Below are positions 57,514 through 64,000 of a DNA stretch of 64,000 bases, one piece after another. How positions within the stretch are numbered: position 1 is the first letter of the stretch; each line of letters starts with the position of its first letter. The notes under the pieces were generated by a model. That model was given only the letters and a program-made list of their open reading frames with translations, did not search any database and was not told the DNA's origin. The position numbers were made by a program, and so were the translations under genes. Location: the NCBI RefSeq assembly GCF_001676025.1, contig NZ_LZFW01000008.1:1-64000 (forward strand), read 5' to 3'. Source of the stretch: Vibrio sp. UCD-FRSSP16_30 (GTDB lineage Bacteria > Pseudomonadota > Gammaproteobacteria > Enterobacterales > Vibrionaceae).

Positions 57514-58509
57514 ATGAGAAAAGCGAATTTATATCGTTATCAGCTAGAAATGGATAGCGGTGTTATTCTACGTGAACAAAAGCTTACTCAGCGAGAAGGT
57601 TGGGTGGTTGAGCTTACCGAAGATAACCGTACGGGTTATGGTGAAGTTGCTCCCTTGGTTGGCTTTAGCCATGAATCAATGGACCAAGCATTTGTTGAAG
57701 TGGTATCACGATTAGAAAAGTGGGTATCAGGACAAGACTTAGACTGCCACTCCTCTTATCCTTCGGTAGCCTTTGGTTTATCTATGGCCGAATATGAGCT
57801 AAAAGGTTTGCTTGGTGCAGAAGGAAACTATCAAGCTGCGCTACTTTGTAACGGCGATCCTGATGATTTAATCCCTGCTTTAAATGCAATGCAAGGAGAC
57901 AAAGTTGCTAAGATCAAAGTCGGCTTACACGAACCTATCCGTGATGGAATTCTGGTCGATCTCTTTTTAGAAACCACGCCAGATTTACAGCTGAGATTAG
58001 ACGCTAACAGAGCATGGACTTTAGACAAAGCAAAGCAGTTCGCGAAGAAAATCAAACCCTCTCAACGTTCTCGAATTCAATACATTGAAGAGCCGTGCCG
58101 CGCTCCTGGCGATAGCTTAACGTTTGCCATCGAAACAGGCATCGCTATCGGTTGGGATGAAACATTGCAAAATGGCGTTATGAACCCTGACTTCAATTTA
58201 GAATTTCTGACTGGCGCAAAAGCGATAGTCATCAAGCCGACCTTAATTGGTCATATTGAACGTTGTATTCAATTGATTGAAAAGGCGCAAGTTTTAGGCT
58301 TAGTTGCCGTAATTAGCTCTAGCATAGAATCCAGCTTAGGTTTATCTCAATTGGCTCGTTTTGCGCACCAATTTACACCAATGACCGTGCCCGGTTTAGA
58401 TACTCTACAGCTATTTAAAGAACAGCTGCATACACCGTGGCCAAATAGCGAATTACCATTAAGAAGTTTGAGTTCGCAAACTTTGGTTTGGCATCAGAGC
58501 TCGGAATAA
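57514..58509 (+). CDS. menC: o-Succinylbenzoate synthase MenC
   Basis: Dehydrates SHCHC to o-succinylbenzoate. A 331-residue enolase-superfamily protein with K133/K135 (AKIKVGL), D163 (LRLDANRAW), E192 (IQYIEEPC), D215 (IGWDETL) and K241 (VIKPTLIG) matching the metal and base residues of E. coli MenC. The 49-base gap from menH has no menB, which normally stands here in E. coli. Confidence 0.94.
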   Translation: MRKANLYRYQLEMDSGVILREQKLTQREGWVVELTEDNRTGYGEVAPLVGFSHESMDQAFVEVVSRLEKWVSGQDLDCHSSYPSVAFGLSMAEYELKGLLGAEGNYQAALLCNGDPDDLIPALNAMQGDKVAKIKVGLHEPIRDGILVDLFLETTPDLQLRLDANRAWTLDKAKQFAKKIKPSQRSRIQYIEEPCRAPGDSLTFAIETGIAIGWDETLQNGVMNPDFNLEFLTGAKAIVIKPTLIGHIERCIQLIEKAQVLGLVAVISSSIESSLGLSQLARFAHQFTPMTVPGLDTLQLFKEQLHTPWPNSELPLRSLSSQTLVWHQSSE

Positions 58510-58528
58510 TCCATTGCTTGAGAATGAA

Positions 58529-60052
58529 ATGCATAATAACCATTTATCCCACAATAGATGGTTCGATGAGTGGCAATCTAGCCACTTATCGTTGCTTGAT
58601 TACTGGAAAGCTCAATCAAGTAAAGCTCAAGCAGAATATGCGTCTAACAGAAGCCTTTCCGTCGCACTAGAACATGCAAATCACCACTATACTTGGGATG
58701 ATCTCTCTCAGTATGTCGCATCAGTTCAGCAGCAATTTACTGCTGCCAGTTTAGGCTGTAACGATGTGTTGATGCTAGTCACTGCGCACAGTTCTTTTCA
58801 AAGTTTAATGGTCTATCTAGCGGCTCTAGAAGCTGGGGTTGTGGTTGCTATTGTTCCACCATTGCCTAAACAAGATCTAACAAAGCGTCAGCAAGTATTA
58901 GGGTGTTCTTTTTACTACCAGTGCCCAACCGTTAATGACGATTTATCTTATCTGACTGGGGGGCTTGTACTTACTTTAGATGAGCTTAAATCTCCTCAGC
59001 TTAAATTCCCAGAGCTTCAACTTAGTTCCTCACCAACAAAATTTGACCAATCAAACCTTAATCAGGCTGGGCTGAATACTAGCAATATTGCCAGTTTGAT
59101 TTTTACCTCAGGCTCAACAGGCGAACCTAAAGCGGTCGCTCATACAGTAAACAATCATTTAGCCTCGGCCATAGGTTTACAAAAGTCATTTAATTTTGAC
59201 GCTCACAGTACGTGGCTGTTATCGCTACCGCTGTTTCATGTTTCTGGCTTAGCGATTGTGTGGCGTTGGCTTGTGAGTGGCTGTTGCTTACGGTTAAAGC
59301 AAGGCTCGGGGTTAAATTTACAGGGGGTCACTCATACCTCTATGGTTCCGACTCAACTCTTTCGAGTACTAGAAAAAAACGAGCCGATAACGTTAGAAAA
59401 AGTATTGCTCGGTGGCGGGGTTATCCCGCATCAACTTGCTCAGTTGGCTAAAGAGCAAGGCGTTGATACTTGGGCTGGCTATGGTTTAACTGAAATGGCG
59501 TCAACAGTCACCGCAAAAGCGGTGGATCACCTTGATAGTGCAGGAAAGGTGTTGCTACATCGAGACCTAAAACTGCAAGGGCAGCGCATCTTAGTTGGTG
59601 GAGAGACACTTGCGGTTGGTTATTGGCGAGAAGGGAAGCTGAACCCATTATCGCTTATTGATGATCACTGGTTTGATACTAAAGATCTGGGGCGTTTTAG
59701 TGATGATGAGTTGGTTATTTTAGGTCGAGCTGACAACTTATTTATCTCCGGTGGCGAAAATATCCACTGTGAAGAAATTGAGCGAATCCTTATTTCACAT
59801 CAAGAAGTACAACAAGCGTTTATTGTACCTATTGATGATCCTGAATTTGGTCAGCGACCGGTTGCGCTATTGGCACTTAATGATGTGCCGTTATCGGAGT
59901 CACTACAATTGCAATTGACCAACCTATGTCGCTCAAGTCTGCAAAAATTCAAATGCCCAATTGGTTATTATCGCATCCCACAATCTCTACTAAATCAAGG
60001 TATTAAAGTTTCTCGATTAAAATTAAAGCAGTGGTTGTCTCAGCAAAGTTAG
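58529..60052 (+). CDS. menE: o-Succinylbenzoate--CoA ligase MenE
   Basis: Adenylates o-succinylbenzoate and transfers it to CoA. A 507-residue ANL-family enzyme from the ATG at 58529 (an in-frame TTG lies 15 bases earlier). AMP-binding P-loop IFTSGSTGEPKAVAH (about 187-201), GYGLTEMAS, and the A8/hinge DLGRFSDDELVILGRADNLFISGGENI. It is longer than E. coli MenE (451). The last gene of the men operon, 19 bases after menC. Confidence 0.94.
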   Translation: MHNNHLSHNRWFDEWQSSHLSLLDYWKAQSSKAQAEYASNRSLSVALEHANHHYTWDDLSQYVASVQQQFTAASLGCNDVLMLVTAHSSFQSLMVYLAALEAGVVVAIVPPLPKQDLTKRQQVLGCSFYYQCPTVNDDLSYLTGGLVLTLDELKSPQLKFPELQLSSSPTKFDQSNLNQAGLNTSNIASLIFTSGSTGEPKAVAHTVNNHLASAIGLQKSFNFDAHSTWLLSLPLFHVSGLAIVWRWLVSGCCLRLKQGSGLNLQGVTHTSMVPTQLFRVLEKNEPITLEKVLLGGGVIPHQLAQLAKEQGVDTWAGYGLTEMASTVTAKAVDHLDSAGKVLLHRDLKLQGQRILVGGETLAVGYWREGKLNPLSLIDDHWFDTKDLGRFSDDELVILGRADNLFISGGENIHCEEIERILISHQEVQQAFIVPIDDPEFGQRPVALLALNDVPLSESLQLQLTNLCRSSLQKFKCPIGYYRIPQSLLNQGIKVSRLKLKQWLSQQS

Positions 60053-60206
60053 TATTTAAATGAAGACACTTTTAAGCGCCTCAAATCATTTTGTTATGAC
60101 TTAGAGCAAAAGGTGATTTTTTAAACGGGTTATACACAGTCATACTCCTAGTCAAATAAATAGACTGGCAGGCACTTATTAGCTTTGCCAAATAATGGAA
60201 TGAACT

Positions 60207-60407
60207 ATGTATATTCTTTGGACGCTTGTTGTAGCATGTTTAGCAATCGCTTTATCAGACAATGGTTTGATTGGCTCTATTGCCCAAGCATTAGGGTTTG
60301 CGCTTGTGTTATGGATTGCGATTAAACAGAAGGGTGACAGCACTAAAAAAAGCAGCCATCGATTGCTCGCTAGAGTAAAGCCAAGTCATTACGATAAAGT
60401 ACTTTAA
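60207..60407 (+). CDS. Small predicted inner-membrane protein (66 aa)
   Basis: Two hydrophobic segments (about 2-17 and 24-43, MYILWTLVVACLAIALSD and IGSIAQALGFALVLWIAI) are followed by a basic tail KQKGDSTKKSSHRLLARVK. GGA is placed 6 bases before the ATG. I do not recognise the family; composition and topology look genuine. It stands alone between menE and the convergent yeiH-type gene. Confidence 0.65.
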   Translation: MYILWTLVVACLAIALSDNGLIGSIAQALGFALVLWIAIKQKGDSTKKSSHRLLARVKPSHYDKVL

Positions 60408-60476
60408 TGCTGATGTTGTAGGGAACTGGTTTATAGAACATTATCTCCTAGAACCTAGCCCCCACAACTGTTTAGC

Positions 60477-61400
60477 TTAATGTAGCAACCACAACAACGT
60501 TCCCACAGATATCGCCAGCCACAATCCAATACCGAATAGTAAAGGCTTAATACCTGCTTCTTTCACTTGCTCAAGTGAGATTGCAGAGCCAATTAAGAAT
60601 AAACACGCCACTAGAGTTTGTTTCGCCACAGAGAAAGTCATCTGATAAAGATCATTAAACTGCGGAAGAAGGTCACTGATAACGACTGCGCCGATGTATA
60701 AGAAGATAAACGTCGGAACTTTTAGTTTATGATTTGCTTTGCCAAAGTACCAAGCACTGCCAAGTGTCACAGGGATAATCCATAGTGCGCGAGCTAACTT
60801 AAGCGTGGTTGCGGTACGCAGAGCTTCTTCACCATAAGCACTCGCCGCACCCACTACCGAAGAGGTATCGTGAATGGCAATCGCGGCCCAAACCCCAAAG
60901 GTATGTTGATCAAGATTTAGCGCGTGGCCGATAACCGGGAATACAAATAACGCAACAGAGTTCAGTATGAAGATGGTGGCTAGAGCCAAACCTGTTTGAT
61001 TGGCATTAGCATTGATAGCCGGAGAAACAGCGGCAATGGCACTGCCACCACAAATAGCCGTACCACTTGAAATTAGGTAGCCCGTTTTTTTATCAATACC
61101 TAACTTTATGGCAATCCAAGTACCGACAAATAAGGTGACAAAGATGGTGGTCATAATCAGCCCAATACCACTGGATGTTGCTTTTAAAGCCTCAGAGAGT
61201 GATATGCCAAAGCCAAGTCCAATGATAGAGTAGCTAAGGAGCTTCTTCGTCCATTGTGCGATAGGCAGTCCGGTAGGCACCATACCCAATTGAGATAAAA
61301 TCAATCCTAGCATCAGAGCCGAAGGTGATTTCAATAAGGGGGTAAAGCAAAGAACTAACACGATAAAAAATGGGATATGTTTCTTTGTAAAATGTTGCAT
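60477..61400 (-). CDS. YeiH-family putative sulfate exporter
   Basis: A 307-residue integral membrane protein with about ten helices (Cons_hypoth698/YeiH family). Signature [17 protein letters not shown] in the middle, and [18 protein letters not shown]. The start is taken as ATG at 61400 with GGAAGG upstream; the frame continues to 61430. Function in export of sulfate or related anions is proposed for some members only. Monocistronic. Confidence 0.87.
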   Translation of the reverse strand: MQHFTKKHIPFFIVLVLCFTPLLKSPSALMLGLILSQLGMVPTGLPIAQWTKKLLSYSIIGLGFGISLSEALKATSSGIGLIMTTIFVTLFVGTWIAIKLGIDKKTGYLISSGTAICGGSAIAAVSPAINANANQTGLALATIFILNSVALFVFPVIGHALNLDQHTFGVWAAIAIHDTSSVVGAASAYGEEALRTATTLKLARALWIIPVTLGSAWYFGKANHKLKVPTFIFLYIGAVVISDLLPQFNDLYQMTFSVAKQTLVACLFLIGSAISLEQVKEAGIKPLLFGIGLWLAISVGTLLWLLH

Positions 61401-61643
61401 TGAGTTAGCGCCTTCCAAATGAGGGCTCAATAATAGCGATGTTAATTTTGATTCGCGAAATATTTGAGGTTTTTAGGTCGGATTGTTCTATTGATAATAT
61501 TCAATATTCCATATAGTACTTAAAAATAGTGTGATATAGCCCTAGATTGCAATAAAGTGTAACAACTCAATGCGAGAACGTAGTTCAACTTTTAGTCCCT
61601 AATAGGTACTATGAAGCCGAATCTTAGAAATTAAAGAGAGATT

Positions 61644-62564
61644 ATGAAACGTATTTTTTCGATCATGGCAGTATTGCTAGTAACAGTATCAATGACATTT
61701 TCGCCAGTGACTGAAGCTAAGCGATTTGGCGGTGGTAAATCATTTGGTAAAAGCTTTAAAACGGCGCCTGCACCTAGAGCGCAGCCGACCAACACTAACT
61801 CAGTAAATAAAGGCGCTCAGAATACCTCTAGAAAAGGCGGTATGATGGGTGGATTGATGGGCGGTCTGCTTGCTGGTGGCCTTCTTGCAGCATTCTTTGG
61901 TGGTGCTTTTGAAGGTATTCAGTTCATGGATATGCTTATCATGGGTTTGATTGCCTTTTTTGCCTTTAAGTTTTTACGTGGCATGTTGGGGTCAAAAGCT
62001 GGCAGCATGAATCAGCAACGTCCTGCTTACAGCGCATCTCAAGGGAATGCTCCTCAGGGTAATACCTCTCAAGGCGGGGCAAATGATGTTCCTCCATATA
62101 ATACTCAGTTTAGACAGCAAGCTGACTCGCAGCCATCCTCTCAGTCAAATGGTGCTGGGTTTGGTAGCGCCGCTCAATCTGATGTTCCGCATAACTACCC
62201 ACCGGGTTTTGATCATGCAGGATTCATCAGTGGTTCGAGAGAGCACTACCGTATTCTGCAAGGCGCTTGGAACCACAATGAACTTGAAACGATTCGTGAA
62301 TACGTTTCCGCAAGTTTGTTTGAAGACCTAAAAAGCGAACGCGCTTCACTAAAAGGTGAGCAACATACAGATGTCATGTTTGTTGATGCTGAAATTGTAC
62401 GTGCCGACGTTGATGCAAGCAAAGCACAGCTAAGCCTACAATTTACCGGTCGCTACCGCGATACAGTGGAAAATGTAGAAGAAGAGATCAACGATATTTG
62501 GCACCTTGAGCGTGATTTAACTCAACCAAATGCACCATGGTTGATTATCGGTATTCAAGTTTAA
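61644..62564 (+). CDS. Tim44-like domain membrane protein
   Basis: A 306-residue protein. A signal-like N-terminus (about 1-25), a basic Gly/Lys/Pro/Asn segment (GGGKSFGKSF), a glycine-rich hydrophobic stretch GGLMGGLLAGGLLAAFFGG and a second helix (about 93-113) precede a Q/N/S-rich linker. A C-terminal Tim44-like domain (about 185-306, FISGSREHYRILQGAWNHNELETIREYVS) ends it. Domain order is typical of bacterial Tim44-like proteins; role unknown. Confidence 0.86.
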   Translation: MKRIFSIMAVLLVTVSMTFSPVTEAKRFGGGKSFGKSFKTAPAPRAQPTNTNSVNKGAQNTSRKGGMMGGLMGGLLAGGLLAAFFGGAFEGIQFMDMLIMGLIAFFAFKFLRGMLGSKAGSMNQQRPAYSASQGNAPQGNTSQGGANDVPPYNTQFRQQADSQPSSQSNGAGFGSAAQSDVPHNYPPGFDHAGFISGSREHYRILQGAWNHNELETIREYVSASLFEDLKSERASLKGEQHTDVMFVDAEIVRADVDASKAQLSLQFTGRYRDTVENVEEEINDIWHLERDLTQPNAPWLIIGIQV

Positions 62565-62589
62565 GCTTTTATATTGCTAGAGTTATTCA

Positions 62590-62619
62590 AGGGCCAGAAC
62601 TTTCGTTCTGGCCTTTTTT
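62590..62619 (+). terminator. Terminator after the Tim44-like gene
   Basis: GGCCAGAAC/GTTCTGGCC stem with loop TTTC followed by six T. Confidence 0.92.
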
Positions 62620-62909
62620 ATGCAAGTTAACTTACTGAAGAGCTGGAGGTGAGTACCTATTGTGAGATAATTATATCTGGTTTTCCAAAGGCTCGTAATT
62701 TACCAGCCAAGATTGCTGTAACATCCGCTCACCTTCCGCGATATATACTTTCCCTTCTAGCAATTGATAAATAACGAAAAGCACAACATTAGAAACCATT
62801 AATCCGAATTTTTTGCGAGCACGTATACTCAACGGCTTAGAGTATGACTGGACACATCTTGAGATCGTTGACTAGTCTTACATTCTCAAACATGAGGGAT
62901 ATAAAACTT

Positions 62910-63152
62910 ATGGGCATTATTTTATTTTTGTTGATCGGTGCTGTTGCTGGATGGTTAGCTGGAAACTTTATGAAAGGCGGCGGCTTTGGTGTGGTTGGTA
63001 ATATCATTGTCGGGGTTTTAGGTGCAGTACTTGGCGGATTTGTATTTAACCTTTTAGGTCTGGCAGCTGGTGGCCTTGTGGGTTCTCTTGTGATGTCTAC
63101 CGTTGGCGCTGTATTACTTCTGTATATCGTTGGCGTAATAAAGAGACTTTAA
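62910..63152 (+). CDS. GlsB/YeaQ/YmgE-family small membrane protein
   Basis: An 80-residue protein with three hydrophobic helices and glycine zippers: MGIILFLLIGAVAGWLAGNFMKGGGFGVVGNIIVGVLGAVLGG. The family includes stress-induced transglycosylase-associated proteins of unknown activity. The start is set at 62910 by family N-termini, with GAGGGA upstream; the frame opens earlier at 62844. Likely one transcript with the cysteine-cluster gene 85 bases on. Confidence 0.87.
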   Translation: MGIILFLLIGAVAGWLAGNFMKGGGFGVVGNIIVGVLGAVLGGFVFNLLGLAAGGLVGSLVMSTVGAVLLLYIVGVIKRL

Positions 63153-63237
63153 TCGCTCTTTATCTATCGAGATAAGGGAATAATTCACGTACCATACGGC
63201 AATTATTCCCAATGCATTAAGCGATAACAAAAAAGTC

Positions 63238-63531
63238 ATGACCACTATTCCTATCAAGCAAGAGTCTGAACCCGAGGTGAGCTGTAGCACTTGTCGTGCA
63301 AGTTGCTGCCGTTTAGAGGTGATGATCATTAGTGATACTGGCGTACCAGAAGAGCACATTGCAACGGATAAATGGGGTGGGGAAACCATGCTTCGTTTAG
63401 AGGACGGTTGGTGTTCTGCGGTCGATAGAGACACAAAACTGTGTACTATTTACGAGAATCGTCCGTGGATATGTCGCGAATTTGAGATGGGATCTTACGA
63501 GTGTCGTAATGAGTGGGAATCTAGAAACTAG
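63238..63531 (+). CDS. YkgJ-family cysteine cluster protein
   Basis: A 97-residue protein with C16, C19, C23 and C24 (VSCSTCRASCCRLEV), then C59, C69 (LCTIY), C79 (PWICREFEMGSYEC) and C88. The pattern is that of the YkgJ/CxxCxxCC family thought to bind Zn or an Fe-S cluster. No enzyme role is established. Confidence 0.88.
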   Translation: MTTIPIKQESEPEVSCSTCRASCCRLEVMIISDTGVPEEHIATDKWGGETMLRLEDGWCSAVDRDTKLCTIYENRPWICREFEMGSYECRNEWESRN

Positions 63532-63585
63532 TTTATTACATTAGAATCATCAGCTAGGTATTTGATGATTATTCTCTGAATATAA

Positions 63586-63613
63586 AAAAGGGTCGGTATA
63601 TACCGACCCTTTT
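63586..63613. terminator. Bidirectional terminator between the cysteine-cluster gene and pta
   Basis: Perfect palindrome AAAAGGGTCGGTA-TA-TACCGACCCTTTT; A and T runs on both ends serve both convergent genes. Confidence 0.92.
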
Positions 63614-63651
63614 GCTATTTTACGAACTCAGTTATTTCTGCAAAGCAGTGA

Positions 63652-64000
63652 TTACTGTTGAGTCGATTGAATTGCTGTTAGAGCAACGGTGTAAACGATA
63701 TCGTCTACTAGTGCGCCACGAGACAAGTCATTTACAGGTTTACGCATGCCTTGCAGCATTGGACCGATAGATACTAGGTCAGCTGAACGCTGTACAGCTT
63801 TGTAAGTTGTGTTACCAGTGTTTAGGTCTGGGAATACAAATACAGTTGCTTTACCCGCTACAGGAGAGTTAGGCGCTTTAGAAGCCGCTACGTTTTCCAT
63901 GATTGCAGCATCGTACTGTAGAGGACCGTCGATCACTAGATCTGGACGTTTCGCTTGAGCAAGTTTGGTTGCTTCACGTACTTTATCTACGTCTGCACCT
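63652..64000 (-). CDS. pta: Phosphate acetyltransferase, 3' end (partial)
   Basis: The open frame runs off the right edge. The visible 115 residues ([62 protein letters not shown] and [17 protein letters not shown]) are the C-terminal catalytic end of Pta. Pta interconverts acetyl-CoA and acetyl phosphate; ackA normally lies upstream on the same strand, outside the window. Confidence 0.95.
   Translation of the reverse strand, partial: GADVDKVREATKLAQAKRPDLVIDGPLQYDAAIMENVAASKAPNSPVAGKATVFVFPDLNTGNTTYKAVQRSADLVSIGPMLQGMRKPVNDLSRGALVDDIVYTVALTAIQSTQQ

Overview
The window looks like a stretch of chromosome 1 of a marine Vibrio (Vibrionaceae). The evidence is the gene order (lolB/ispE/prs/pth/ychF divergent from hemA/prfA/prmC/sirB/kdsA; tig-clpP-clpX-lon-hupB-ppiD-comEA), a Vibrio-type NutA nucleotidase, an 883-residue chitobiase lipoprotein, a rhombosortase, moderate AT richness, and a Vibrio-style palindromic repeat between clpX and lon. 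The species cannot be named from what is visible. I see no prophage, IS element, integron or CRISPR array.

Layout. 1-700: a minus-strand tRNA array (Met-Leu-Gln repeated in tandem) with its own promoter. 1.0-15.9 kb: housekeeping genes for translation quality control and rRNA modification, haem precursor synthesis, lipoprotein and LPS synthesis, an extracellular nucleotidase and a LysE/Lrp pair. 16.0-16.5 kb: a candidate FNR-controlled small RNA facing away from a tRNA-Pro gene. 16.6-21.7 kb: an accessory cluster that looks like a compact Fap-type functional amyloid/secretion system: a FapF-like outer-membrane barrel, three small secreted proteins with shared Q-N motifs, a periplasmic C39 protease, a divergent CsgD/VpsT-like regulator and a small outer-membrane barrel. 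22.3-30.7 kb: chitobiase, a lipoprotein, two outer-membrane porins separated by 1.4 kb without a convincing gene, and a DUF2797 protein. 31-39.4 kb: gltX, a very large BvgS-like hybrid kinase and an HD-GYP response regulator. 39.8-49 kb: the proteostasis block (trigger factor, ClpP, ClpX, Lon, HU-beta, PpiD) and ComEA. 49-53.4 kb: rhombosortase, TapT, dGTPase-like, YfbR, AlaA. 53.6-60.1 kb: menaquinone operon menF-D-H-C-E, without menB in its usual place. 60.2-64 kb: small membrane proteins, YeiH, a Tim44-like protein, a cysteine-cluster protein and the 3' end of pta.

How parts work together. The hybrid kinase and HD-GYP protein probably form one phosphorelay that lowers c-di-GMP. The VpsT/CsgD-like regulator beside the amyloid-like cluster belongs to a family that often reads c-di-GMP, so the window may hold both a c-di-GMP output and a turnover system. 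The proposed sRNA and the menaquinone operon both point to adaptation to low oxygen. The strongest leads are the amyloid-like cluster (with a possible double-glycine cleavage site for its C39 protease), the FNR-type sRNA and the missing menB. All functional assignments are from reading the sequence and remembered family features; no database search was run.
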